Assembly (NCBI GenBank): GCA_020744425.1
Contig: JAGMUV010000044.1
Coordinates: forward strand, 62,001 to 126,000
Source of the DNA: Dactylonectria macrodidyma
Lineage: Eukaryota > Ascomycota > Sordariomycetes > Hypocreales > Nectriaceae
Length of the DNA: 64,000 nucleotides
Reading direction: 5' to 3'
Shown here one piece after another: positions 44,402 to 56,275 of the stretch. A model generated the notes under the pieces. It worked only from the letters and a program-made list of their open reading frames with translations, had not been told where the DNA came from and searched no databases. Every line of letters begins with the position of its first letter. Positions within the stretch are counted from its first letter, which is position 1. Position numbers and translations under genes: made by a program.

Positions 44402-46307
44402 ATGGCCAACCATATAATTACGAGCGGCGCAATCTCGCTGATAGAGATCGCATTGCTTCATCATTCTAATTCGATTGCACCTACAAATTTGCTCCAACAT
44501 TTCCTTTCATTGGCCGCCGCGCAGTATTTACTCATCAAACTGTTTTACGTCCTGATATGGCCGATCTTCTGTTCGCCTCTCAGAAATCTTCCTGGCCCCA
44601 AGGTTCGATCTTTAATTCTTATGAAATGAACTATAGCTTATGGATATTAGGGTGGGCTCTTCCTCTTGGGCCAAATATTAAATCAGATGAAAGCCCTCCC
44701 TAGCGAGTTAGAGATACTCTGGATGAAAGAGCATCCAGATGCACCCTTCATCCGATACCTGTCACTTTTGAACAGAGAAGTCTTGATGGTCAATAACGCG
44801 CATGCACATAAGGCAGTTTTGCAAACGAAGTGTTACTCGTTTGTTAAACCCCCTTTTTGGGAGAGGATTGTAGGTGAGATTGCGGGAAAGGGTATTTTAT
44901 TTACAGAAGGCCAGGAACACAGGAGACAACGCAAACTATTAATTGGTATGTGGAAGCTGTACAGTAGTCACTTGTTGATCCAAGACTAACCTAGGTGTAT
45001 TTTCATCTTATAGCTCCCTTCTCCTTTGGCAACATTCGACGGTTGTGCCCATTCTTCCAGCAGAAGGCACGAGAAACTTCAGCTATAATATACAAGTCCC
45101 TTGAACAAGGGGACAGGTTCATTGACGGTTAGTGTAATCACTGCTATCCTTCGTAGTATCATTTTGTTGCTAATATGCATCAAGTCTCGGAGCTTCTTTC
45201 TCGCACAACGCTAGATATTGTAGGTCTAGCAGCCCTCGGCTACGAGCTGAACTCACTTTCCACCTCCTCCGAGCTAGCAACGCACTACTCCAAGATTTTC
45301 GAATTTGTGACGCCGCTTCAGGTGGCTATCTCTTTCGTCAACCAATTTATACCCATACGATCGGTATTGCCATTCGAAGCGAATAGAAGCTACATCAACG
45401 CGAATGCCCAAGTCCGACGAATCCTTCGGAGACACATTCGACAGCGGAGGGACGAGTATCGTCAGGGAAAAGTCGAGGGGGAAAAGGCTAGTCGTGACTT
45501 ATTAACTCTGATGATAGAAGAGAGCAAAGACGCATGGTCAGAAGAGGAGATGCTCGGTTATGTAAGTTGGGCCCTTACAAGATAGGCCAGAAATGATTCT
45601 AATATGCTACAGTTATTGAACTTCATGTCTGCGTAAGTGTGGGACTGTTCACCTTGGCTTGTCGATGCTAAAAATGAGCAAAGGGGACATGAGACAACAG
45701 CAGGGGCCCTAACCTGGGCGTTGTACGTTCTGACACTCCATCCTGATATCCAGAAGCGCGTTCGAGACGAGGTCCAAGCCAAGCTTACATCTCTGTCACC
45801 AACCCAATCTGAGCTTGAGAACTTGCCCTACATGAACAACTTTCTGAGCGAGGTTTTGCGGGTTTATCCTCCAGGTACGTTCGCATGAAGGTTGCCTTGA
45901 GTTATAAACTAAGCATCAAAGCCCCAAACTTTCATCGACAGGCTGCTGAAGACGTTGAGATTGAAGGAGTCAAAATTCCCAAGGGCACACTGGTCATGAT
46001 AGCCCCGGCGGCAGCTCAGTTCAACCCCTTGCTCTGGGGGTCGACCGCTGATACATTTAACCCTGACCGATGGGACAATCTTCCCGAGCCGGCAAAGGAC
46101 CCTTATATTTCACTTGCGTTTTCTAATGGGCCAAGAGTGTGTATTGGCAAACATATTGCTCTTTTGGAGATGAAAGTCATCATGGCTGAGTTGATTTCGA
46201 ACTTTGAGTTTGAGAATACTGGCCCTGTCAAGCCACAGAAGAGCGGACCAAGTCTACGGCCGCTCAACGGCATGAGACTGAGAGTTTCGGCGGTGAGGCG
46301 GGACTGA
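44402..46307 (+). CDS. Cytochrome P450 monooxygenase (second of two)
   Basis: About 527 aa in seven exons: 44402-44602, 44651-44945, 45014-45127, 45185-45561, 45613-45632, 45684-45874, 45922-46307; all introns are GT-AG and 47-68 bases long. N-terminal membrane anchor, then the NLPGPK hinge. The I-helix motif is SAGHETTAG, joined across a 20-base exon; the K-helix is EVLRVYPP; the heme loop is FSNGPRVCIG with Cys473. The pattern is that of class II fungal P450s of the CYP5/CYP3-like type. It differs clearly from the first P450, so the two are not recent duplicates. It probably performs a second oxidation in the same pathway (inference from position and shared promoter words). Confidence 0.9.
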
Positions 46308-46961
46308 AAATATACCTTCAGCCATATTACAGGCGTCTTTAAAGTGGCAGCATGCATGAAGAAAAGCGGTCAAAATATTTATCACTTGTTGCCAGCTCCA
46401 GACGCCAAACAAGTCTTGCAAGCTGTAAATTTCTCAAATTATTCACAAGGTTGCCGTATTTACCCACCGTAGCTTCACATATGATACAATAATTTGAACT
46501 CGAGAATTTAAGTTACGCCATCTCATGGGAGCAATTTGGTTTCCTTCAATCTTTTATGGCTTGGTAGAAGCTGAGAGATACAACGCCAGCCAAGCACTGA
46601 AGGATGGAATGACGACCTAACATGCCTGCCGCCGTGGACAAACGGGAAATTAAACTATCAAGCATTACTGATACCGGACAGAGACGAAAGTCGTCCACTT
46701 GCCTGCCTTTTCCATGCTCTTCGAACTATGCCAGACCCTCGAGAATTCAAAACACTTCTTTTATCGGCCCGAAGCATCTAATCTCGGGCCGGAGTGTATC
46801 ATTATCCGGAGAGCTTGATCCGTCATATTATAGAAGGGTAACGTGTAGTTTGCAAGCTTAAAAATAACCGAGTCAAAGAGCATTCCACCATCTTTCCTAG
46901 TTCGATTTCTTTGCCCCCCTATGTGGTATTCACCTCTGGCGCAAAAGAATAAAAATACAAC
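46308..46961 (+). promoter_or_regulatory. Intergenic promoter region of the dehydrogenase gene
   Basis: No gene supported. Contains CGGGCCGGAGT (around 46784-46794) and TCCGGAG (46805-46811), the reverse of the CTCCGGA word seen in neighbouring promoters. Confidence 0.45.
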
Positions 46962-48105
46962 ATGGCAAAACTTCTCACTGGCACGGCTCTTGTTACCGGG
47001 GCTGGAGCAGGTAGGGCTGTATCGGCTTTCTGTCACTGCTCGCTAATACTGTCATTGCTCTCAGGGATCGGCCAAGCAACGAGTGTAGCATTTGTCCGTC
47101 ACGGAATCCAGAAACTAGCTCTTCTTGATATCGATGATACTGGGTTAGATAGGACAGCTGATCTGATATCACAGCACAAGGCCGAGGGAGTGCAATTGCT
47201 AAGGATCAAAGTTGATATTAGCGACGACAAGTCAGTCATTACAGCCATCCAGAAAGTAGTCGACACATTCGGCAGAATCGACATTGCAGTTAATAATGCC
47301 GGCATAGGGGGGCCAATCGTGAGTTCGGCCAACATGACAGTGGAAGAGTATCGCAAGGTCATCGACATCAACATGATCGGCTTGTGGGTGTCGCAGAGGG
47401 AGGAAATTAAGCAAATGCTTCGGCAAGACCCTACTCAAAACTGGTGCGATTACCTTCGGTCTGGCCCATGGACTATTCTGACTGCCTTCACAGCTATGGT
47501 GGGGTGAACAGGGGAGTAATAGTCAACATGTCCTTTATCTTTGGACTCATCAGTCCATCCGCTTCCACTCCAGCATCTCCGTACAGTACTAGGTGAGTAG
47601 AGAGAAACGGCATGGAGGTTAACCAGGTCGGCGTTGTGAGCTCCCGAACTGAAAATTTCGGCCAACAGCAAGCACGGAGTGGTAGCTATAACAAGAAATG
47701 TGAGCCCGGGTAATACCCAGATTACCAGTGCTAAGCTCATTAAGATGTCGCTGTTAGGACGCAAATTCATTTGCGAAAGACGGCATTCGTATCAACGCCA
47801 TCTGCCCCGGGTATGTTGATTTTTGACAATATGACAAGCTGTCTGCTGAGTTTTTATATGTAGCTACGTAGCCACTCGGAACCTAGAGGCGACAGTAACA
47901 GAAAGCCAAGTCATGCGCCAGGAACTCGACAAGGTGCCCATGGGTCGCCTCGCAAGCGCCTCAGAGATTGCAGAGGTCATTTCTTTCTTGGCATCGCCAA
48001 TGAGTTCCTACATGACAGGATCAACTGTTGTCGTGGATGGGTAAGATCTAATCATCACAAAATAACATATGAGCTAACGAGAGCAGAGGCTACACCTCTA
48101 ATTAA
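46962..48105 (+). CDS. Short-chain dehydrogenase/reductase
   Basis: NAD(P)-dependent oxidoreductase of about 268 aa in seven exons: 46962-47010, 47065-47443, 47494-47592, 47669-47699, 47758-47810, 47864-48040, 48087-48105. The cofactor motif TGAGAGIG is at 12-19 and NNAG at 93-96. The catalytic Tyr173 and Lys177 (YSTSK) are rebuilt across an intron. The C-terminal SPMSSYMTGSTVVVDGGY block is typical of classical SDRs. An acidic residue after the second strand (LLDID) favours NAD over NADP. It may oxidise a product of the P450s. The last exon holds only 19 bases including the stop. Substrate unknown. Confidence 0.88.
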
Positions 48106-48881
48106 GATTGAACGAAACTGGGATAACTAACAGCTCCCCCAACACCTGAATTTCTACAAGAGCTCCAAGAAACATGGAGCGTACTCTTCATCTGACCGCA
48201 GAGGATTGTGAAGAACAAGACTGAATTTCACGACGCCTAAGAGGTTATTGTTGAATTGGACTATGTTGGAACACCCAGGCGCAGGGTGGTCACGGTAGAA
48301 CTAGGTGGCCTTTCGGGACTGAATCGGGGATTTTAGGAAGCTAAGAAAAGCTACACCTCCCTGAACTTAAGGAGCGGGAACGAGAGCAGAAGTTATATAA
48401 TACACACACGCGTTATGAGGTCATCACAGTGGTCACCTAAGCTATCCAACAGTTAGTGACTTCGCAGCTGGAGTAAGCAATCCTTCCTCAGCTACTAAGA
48501 TGACCATTGTGCCGGGCAAAAGTCCTGTGTGTTAAGCATACTCTAAACCCCAAAGCAGTTGTCTTGATGATCCAATTGGCTCTCGGCCCGCATACTCCAG
48601 ATCAAACTCTGTCGATCCGGTAGTACAAGTATCCGCATACTCCGAAGTGCCGAAACATGTGCTAAGGCGTGTCACAGTGTTTCCGGACGCTGGTTACAGT
48701 CCGATCCGGCGGAGTAGAGCTATCGAAATTGCCCGGTATTCGCTCCCCGGCTTGTGGTCGCCTGCACTCGACCCACTGTCGATGCAATAAAAGACTCCTG
48801 AGGGACATTTACTACATAATACTTGGTATCTTCCAGCACTTAATCTTCGAAAAATTGTCTTGATGATTATCTCTTCCTATC
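48106..48881. other. Intergenic region with a possible LTR fragment and CCG-rich promoter
   Basis: At 48264 a TGTTGGAACACC start, followed by TATATAATACACACACGCG near 48395, looks like an old copia-type LTR, but the right end and target duplication were not found. From 48590 to 48720 several CCG words (GATCCGGTA, ACTCCGAAG, TTCCGGAC, GATCCGGCGGAG) precede the membrane protein gene. Confidence 0.3.
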
Positions 48882-49682
48882 ATGGCAGCCAAGACAATGA
48901 ACGACATCAACGAATCGATCAAACGCATCGGGGCATCGAGATGGCTTCGGCCGAAGCTCCTGCATTATGCATTCGCTTCTTGCGGGCTGATATGTGGTAC
49001 CCTGTTCTTTATAGCCTTCTTGGCGAGTGACTTTCTCGTTCCACTATCCCCAACGTGGTCTCCTGAACGCACGGCTGAGCACTACCGCAAGCATCAGACC
49101 GGAATCCATGCTGGTAGCGCGCTCATCATGTTTGCGGGCACCTTCTTCTTGCCCTACACGATCAGCATCTCAGATCAAATGCGCCGCATACCCAACATTC
49201 CCTGGGTCTTGCCTCAGCTACAGATCGCCAGTGGCATCGCAGGCACGTTCGGTTTTTTCATGCCCGGCATGCATCTAGCTGTGGCAGGGTTGCGAGCAGA
49301 CCGTAGCCCGGAGTTGATCGAGCTGGCCAACGACACATTTTGGATGTACGCCATCTTGCCGTTTCAAACCTTCATTTTGCAGTCTTGGGCTTGGTCGTAT
49401 GCTATCATTATCGACAACAGGCCGAATCCTATGTACCCTAAGATTCTGGCCGCCATCAACCTCCTCGTGCCGGCTATGTTTATGTTCTCCGTGGCAGTAC
49501 ATGCCACCTTGCGTGGGCCTTTTGCTTGGAACGGCGCACTTGGATTCTGGTTGCCTCTGATTACGTTCGGGCTACAATTTGTGGCGGATGCATACTTCTT
49601 GTTTAGGGCCATTCAGCGAGACCATCGGGAGATGGAAGATGTAGAGCCATGCCCAGTGGAATCGGCGGAGCGGGCATGCTAA
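48882..49682 (+). CDS. Polytopic membrane protein of unknown function
   Basis: Single-exon protein of 266 aa with about six or seven hydrophobic segments, near residues 30-52, 75-95, 112-135, 150-172, 185-208 and 215-242. A loop motif, FLVPLSPTWSPERTAEHYRKH, follows the first segment and resembles a PPSP...A..Y motif in integral membrane proteins of actinobacteria and fungi of unknown role. It could be a transporter-like or enzyme-like membrane partner of the P450/dehydrogenase genes. Upstream CCG words suggest co-regulation. Gene start: MAAK at 48882, context ATCATGGC. Confidence 0.7.
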   Translation: MAAKTMNDINESIKRIGASRWLRPKLLHYAFASCGLICGTLFFIAFLASDFLVPLSPTWSPERTAEHYRKHQTGIHAGSALIMFAGTFFLPYTISISDQMRRIPNIPWVLPQLQIASGIAGTFGFFMPGMHLAVAGLRADRSPELIELANDTFWMYAILPFQTFILQSWAWSYAIIIDNRPNPMYPKILAAINLLVPAMFMFSVAVHATLRGPFAWNGALGFWLPLITFGLQFVADAYFLFRAIQRDHREMEDVEPCPVESAERAC

Positions 49683-52600
49683 GTAGTTAGAGTTGTGCAT
49701 AGGCAATTGAAATATAAGCCTCAGGTAGATGAGGTACTATGAGGACAAAGGTGGACAGCTAGGTCAGTGATTGATAGCTGTGATGGGCGGTGAGCGCGGC
49801 CACACAAGCACCCAGTGTTCTGTCTAGGACTCTACTAATGCCAAGGTGAACATGCTCGCTCTGCAATCACGAGGAGGGCAACTAGGCGATATATCCCAGA
49901 AATTCGTCACGTATCAAAGACAGCCCCATCTTCTGCCAAACAATTCTGCACAGTGGATGCGCTTCCCACAGTCAAGACATTCCTCATGGCCCAGTCCTGA
50001 TACACGAGCCGCATCCATAAGCCCAAATGTCTCAGGAAAGCAGCAGCCTTGTAACATCTAGCAAGTATCCACATATCTCCAATCGAGCAGCCTTCAATCA
50101 TATCTATCTTATCAGCCCAGTCTCTCACAAAGGAAAGCTACCACTGCCTTCTTCCGCCACTAATCTTAACCTCTTTATCCGCACCAATCCTCTTTAATCT
50201 TAAACCCATCATCCACAACCTACTTTCTATCTCAAAACCGACCACACAGCCTTATCCCCGAGCGATATCACATCTACTTCACAAACGAGACTAGCAATCA
50301 GGCCGGAAGAAGACCACAATAACAACTGGTACGGGACCGAGAGTCTCCAGATCAACCAGACCGATGCCCCCGAATCGGTGCTCTCAAACACGAGTTTCAT
50401 GATTATAAGGTCAATTGCATCCACCTTGTGAGTGATTGCTGCCGTCATCTCAGACGCCACTCCAAGAGCCATTCTGGTGCCGATCTGGTCGGAGGCCGCC
50501 AAGCCGCTTAATTTATATGGCCCGACCGGGACGGCAGTCAACGCGATAAGCTGATAGGTATGCCTAGGGTCTGACGTTGGTGTCATTGGAAAGCCCTTAA
50601 GAAACCTGCGGATTTACATCCTCAACAAACGGCTGCAAGAAGTTCCCTTTGGAAAAGTTGGGTAATTGGCTGTGGGCGGGCCGCAGTTGGCACGAGGATA
50701 TACTGAGAAAAGTCTGGACCAAGGATCCTTTATCACGCATCTAAGGCTTGGGGACTCTTTCTAACCGGTAAAATAGCCATCTTCAACTTACCAGAATACT
50801 TGACTCACGCAATTGATATACCCCGGTCCATAATAGTCCTCACAAGATAGGTCCTAGCGCTCCACGACTGCCCCCACGGCTCTCTCCAAAAGTAGAAACA
50901 CCGGTGACTTTTTGACTGACTGAGGAATGTAGGCAGAGGCTAACCCGACGAAGACGAGAGTGGATAGAAGCTGCATCTTGGAGACGAAAGAATGCAAACA
51001 GGTAGGGTGATTTCGGCTTGAATCCAAGTGTAAGGATGAGTGTTATAAGACCGAAATAGACGTCACTCTGAAAACCTGTGCAGCTTTCCATGTGAGGTAC
51101 TTATAATCCCTAATCTCAGAATGCCGTGGGCTTCTCAGAGATGCACGCAACCATTCTAGATAAGCTGACACTTGTTGATAATTTCTCCAAGACCCTAGAA
51201 CCTACTGAGCAGCAACACCATGAACTGGAAAATCAACATTCCAAGAAGTATTTCTCTGACTAAGCAGCCACAGTGACGAGTTTATGACTCCTTCTTGTTT
51301 TCTTGAAAGTTTGCTTAGCATGTATTAGAGCTTGTGTTGATTCAGGTGGGCTCAGCTCGGCTCAGCAGCAAATTCTCCGATATGCTATAACATGCTATTT
51401 CTGATTATTTATCATGTCTCCTGCTTCTTTGTGTCTCTGCATCAGCATGCTAGGCTGGGCCGTAACTCAGAAAAGGTGGAGGCTTGACTGGGATGGTGGG
51501 TCAGTCCTACAGAGACTATCAAGTGTAGTAGCAGTAATTTTCTTGGCCAAAACCTCATTGCTGAGGCTGACAGTACTAATGTCATTCATTATCTTAAGAC
51601 TGCAGACCCGCAAGAATTCAGAACGCAACCGAGTCATTCTATTTATGGGAAATTTCGCTTTCTTATTGCTACACTGTCACTTGCATTGTATTACGCTACA
51701 TGGTCCGGTCCACATTGCCTAGGTCTTACCCTATTCGATCGGATTCAGGGACCATTGTGGCTGAACCTTACAGAATTAGCACACCGTGGCAGGGTAAATG
51801 GAGTTCCTTCGGCCCCAGCAACGATGCTACGGGTCATATCTAGCCTCTGTTGTCGGCCTAGTTTCTACCGTTAAAACTTCGGGGTCGTCTGTACTCCTAA
51901 ACTGATTCCTGATCTGATCTGGAGTCCGAGTCGCCCATTATCCGGGGCCGTTCGAGGTCGGAACGCATTTATCTAGATATTGCTACTGGCTACATGGGAA
52001 GTTCCATCGCGGTCTCTACGTGTTTCTTACTCATCGATGGTTGTTGCTACTCCTAGTTCTGGTTCCGAAATGAGGGGGAAGTATCACTACAAATACACAT
52101 GCAACACATCAGGCGCGTCTGACATATCAATGACCTTCCTTGTAAGACAAAGCTAGGTGCCCATTAAGCCATAATGCACCATTTCTTCCGATGCGACGTT
52201 TTATTCGTTAGCATAACTTGTGCTTGACGGTGTCCCTAGTGAAGCTTATGCATGCCCTAGCAAGCAGAGACAAGGTTCGGGACGAGACTAGGAAATAGAC
52301 TTTGTCTATGGGAGCGGGACGATCAAACGTCCATCATTGAGACCAGACAAGACTAGAAATTCCTTTGTTTGAGGAGATAACTTATAAAGCTATAATCAGC
52401 TAGCTTGCCGAGGGTTATAGGGTCGGGTGGTTAATTATCACCTTCATCTTCAAGTCTGGAAGAATATTCCTGGCGTTATGAAACATTAAGAGCCTTGTAT
52501 GAAGGAATACTTTACTTGCTTAAGCATCTTTAGAGTTCTGAGTTGGAGTGACCTGGCCGAGCACTAACGAAGCAAAGGACCAGCGTCTCCAATCGCCTTT

Positions 52601-53404
52601 CAGCCAAGACGACACTCAAGGCAACTAAAGTCCAATAGTGCCAGAACTCTAAGCTAAGCGGCTGATCTGCACTGTCCGCCTGACTGCCGATGAGACACGA
52701 CACGGAATTGATAGCGCCAGAGGTCTCATATCCGGCGTGCAATCCCAATGACAGATCTGCAGGGCACCCCACCATACCGTGCCAGCTCCGTCTCTCAACG
52801 GCGACTAGCGCCAGCTCTTCACCTACAAGGTTTTGTCCATCTGGTGGTGTGCTCCAAAGCGCCTCGTTCTTTACATGACACCCCCATATTTCCACTCGAT
52901 CTCGTGATATTACACGAACTCGGTAGGCCATGTTCTTTCCCATTGCTCTTGAGGCTCTCCAAACACTAGCAGCATGTGTTTGCTTAAAATTTGTGCAGCG
53001 TTTGAGTAAAAGATCGCTGGCCCTACATTCTTCGCCCGCTAGATGCATACACTCTTCGTTGACGAGTCGGCTTGATGTTAGCATTCAATTTGTTCCTACC
53101 GCCAGACAAACTCATTCTTACAGCTACTAGTCAGCATAATGAGCGAACGCCGGGACTGTACATGTAGTCTAAGTTTCTTGTATATACCCCATGTACACAT
53201 GTTATGAAAAATTGAACAAGTCTTTCAAATTGGCTTCTATCAGGCTAATTTAGTCGCCAAAGCATCCGTGAAAAGTGTATCGTCATAGTCGAGTAAAGCA
53301 AGTGTGACATGAGCTGTGGAAAATATGCTCAATTCGTGGAAGCTCCAAGCTTGGAATTAGGAAGTGCATTGAACTTGGAGTAATCTGAAGTATGAATGCA
53401 AGTT
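49683..53404. other. Gene-poor interval of 3.7 kb
   Basis: No confident gene. Frames at 50227-50586 (reverse, 119 codons) and 52530-53084 (reverse, 184 codons) are the longest; neither shows motifs, membrane topology or intron partners. A CCG/CGG-rich patch (ATCCGGGGCCG) lies near 51940-51955. The interval may mark the right border of the accessory-metabolism group. Confidence 0.35.
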
Positions 53405-54963
53405 TTACGCCTCAATATTCTTTGTATTAGACGTACTGAACGTTGTCGCCCTCTTCACAACCTGCATCACCTCCCCCGTTGGAGACTCAGAATGCGTCCA
53501 CCAATGCCAAAAAATAGCCAGGAGCACCACAAAGATTGTCAAGGGAATTGAAATCCACCACATCGTCCAGAACAAAGGCGTTAGGGAAACATCCCACGTG
53601 TCCCCATCACTTTGAACTTTCGAAAACAACAACTGCGAACCGATAACCGTAGCTACGCCGGTAGTAGGTAAGAAAATCATAGTAATGGCAGCAATCACTT
53701 TCATCGAATTCGAGTCCTGGATCATCACCATCGAGTCTTGCTGCGTGACAAGGTGGAATGATAATGTAATGGCGTTGTCGATACGCTTCTGAAGGCTACC
53801 AAGGCGCAGTTGACTGGAACGGAAAAGCGAACGTCGGTATTGAAGGGTTTCCCGCAGTTCATTCTGGACAGGTTCACAGGTAACGGGTCGTCTTGCGTGT
53901 CCATGTTTGCCAACGTTTTGTGTGGTCGCTTCAACAAGCATGATGCACGATTGGATGGCCTCGGCGATGTGGATGATATGTTTGGCGCAGTTGTGCATAG
54001 CGGCGAAGGGGATCTTGGAGCTCATCCTGCGGGTATTCTTGGAGTTGGCATACTCGAGCATTAACTATATTTGTTAATCTTGATAAGCTCAGCGGATAAA
54101 CATGCCACTTACGTGCTCCAGTGGTCCAAAGACGCTGTTCATCTTCCAGACAGTATCGTCGACCTCAAAATACAGCGCTTCAAAGACTAGGTCGAACAAG
54201 ATATAAGGCTCAGTCGCAACATGCTGCCACGCCCTAGCAGCTACGAACTCGTTGATCCTGTGCCATACCCTCGGCGATGCGTCGAAGCAGACCAGCGTGG
54301 TACTACCATCGTTCTCATGTCGCAGGAAGAAACCGGCGCGATTCCAGCTGTAATCTGCCTGCGGAAGCGTAGAGATGTGATAACCCATCGTCACAGCGCG
54401 GTTATCGATCTCAGGCGCATTAGTCCCTTCTTGCTTCACGTCGATGTTCTTACACAGAAAATGAAACCAAGAACTAGATCCATGGTGGTCGGTACTCCGC
54501 CCGAAGCTGTGACTGACGGACTGAAGACGTTCTTTAGAAAAGTCGCCGGGGATATGGAGGATGTTGAATAGCTCGAGAGTTTGTGAGAGAGTATCTCGGC
54601 GAGGAAGGTCGAGAGGCGCAAATCTTTTGAACATCAGCAATCCAGCGTTTCGCACCTACCGCTAGGTATTCCCCCCTTCCATAGAGCAGTGTTGTTACTA
54701 TTCAGAAAACAATCTACTAAACTTACACAATTCTCAAGCTGGCTTTCTCCTGGAGACACCGCGCGGTTGGCTCAAGGTACCAATGCCCCTCAGGAAAATC
54801 TGCAAATGGTTGATGACTCTAATTGACCCTTTTCGTTGTCTCACTCACCATTAGTTATATCCCAAATGTTAAGCGTCCATTGCTCAAATGCGACCGGGAA
54901 GGGCGCGTTAGTCGCCTCCTGGGCGAACGCTTGGTGAGGGTTCTCTCTGTATGTCCACGACAT
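53405..54963 (-). CDS. CorA-like membrane protein
   Basis: About 462 aa in four exons (reverse): 54849-54963, 54729-54799, 54113-54655, 53405-54064. The ATG at 54963 opens MSWTYREN. The second intron starts GTGTAAG, which is less usual than GTAAGT but is the only choice that keeps frame (total 1389 bases). The C-terminal third has the CorA-like layout: a long helical stretch (LQKRIDNAITLSFHLVTQQDS), then two membrane segments at about 365-385 and 408-432. The magnesium-channel GMN motif is not present, so ion transport is doubtful. Such divergent proteins are common in ascomycetes and often lie near HET-type genes, as here. Unknown function. Confidence 0.75.
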
Positions 54964-56275
54964 GATACCGTGAAAAAAAAACAGAAGGAATTGTGGACCT
55001 TGCATTTGTCAACTGATCGTCGCTCTCGCTGTCTTTTGACACAGAGAGGATGGGCCTCTCAGCCTCAACCACCAACTATTCAGGGGTCTCAGCTACTGAG
55101 CCTCAGCGTCAAACCAGACGGCATCATTTCGACGTTCTAGTAAACATCTAGGACCTTGGCGCCGAAGTATTTCATACAGTTTGGGATTGTTTGTTGCAGA
55201 TGATGGCCAATGACGCAAGATTCCAGCCCCCGGACATGTCTAGACTAACGCCATGTCGCTATCTCTCCGCCTATGAACGGAAATACGCCAGGTGGTGAAA
55301 TAGACCGAGCTGAACCGTCCCCTGATCTTATTCATTGCTTTCTCGCGTAGATAAATTTAGCAATCATCACTCCTCTCTATTCAGGCTGTCAAGACTGCCC
55401 GGTTAGGTGACACATAGAACAGTCTACCTGTAGCCACCGTCAGGGTTGAAATGGACGGCAAGGGTCAGGGTGCGAACAACTGTCACGATGTTACGGTGAA
55501 CCAAAGCTAAGACTAGGCAACTTCCGACGATCATATGAGGACATTCAGGCCTCACTTCCAAAGGATCGACGCATCTTTGATACATTTAGGATAGGAGAGC
55601 CTGCCAATGGTTGCCCTGCCGAGACATGTAGCTTTCGCCCGGCTTGCCACATCCGTGAATGGCTTCCTAGGGCTGAGAGACCCTGCTGGCGCTGGTGGCT
55701 ATTTTCGATGGCGCTATGCATCGGGCTAGGATCCTTGTCCCGTCAGCTGTAACCCCAGGGAGATGCTACACGCATGAGTTGTCGTTGCAAGTCACAGAGT
55801 TGCACATTAAATGCGGCATGGTGAGGCTAGAACTACGTTGAAGAGCCAATCCGTGACATCTAGTGACCTCCGTAGGCTCAGCCACTCGTGAGTTTGGACG
55901 TAAGAGGAGCAGAAAAGCACATGCCTCCTCCCATCGGCTCACTCTACACCGTTCCGGTTCGCGACGCCAGTGGCTGTAAGGTTCTGAAATCAATGGAAAC
56001 ATCCGTCTCCCGAACGGTCTAGATCTCCGGTGACAAGAGGGCGTCATGCCGTTCAATCGGCTCGATGGAGATATGCCCATGCATAGAAGCGGTGTTTAGC
56101 CACCAACCCGGCTGCTTGAGCCTCAGCTCCGTTGTTAATTACAGGCTCGTCGTGTGTTCCGGCATCCGCGTTCAACGGCCAGCTTATTAGCGTACTGCTG
56201 CCCAAGAGAGCTCGTTTGTGCTCTGGCCCCCTTTCTCTCCTCTCCGCAATTTTCCTTGCCTTGTCAGACTTAGCC
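54964..56275. other. Intergenic region between divergent CorA-like and HET-like genes
   Basis: A frame at 55766-56080 (reverse) and others seem to be chance. The stretch probably holds two promoters and long leaders. No repeat was noticed. Confidence 0.3.

Noticed and set aside
48264..48540. Copia-type solo LTR
   Set aside because: The left end and TATA look right, but no right terminus or target duplication was found, so it is only mentioned in the spacer entry.
32971..49682. Classical secondary-metabolite cluster with a backbone synthase
   Set aside because: I looked for ketosynthase, adenylation/condensation and terpene synthase signatures. None was seen apart from the broken acetoacetyl-CoA synthetase.
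52530..53084. 184-codon reverse frame in a gene-poor interval
   Set aside because: No motif, no coding-like pattern and no plausible exon partners; probably chance.
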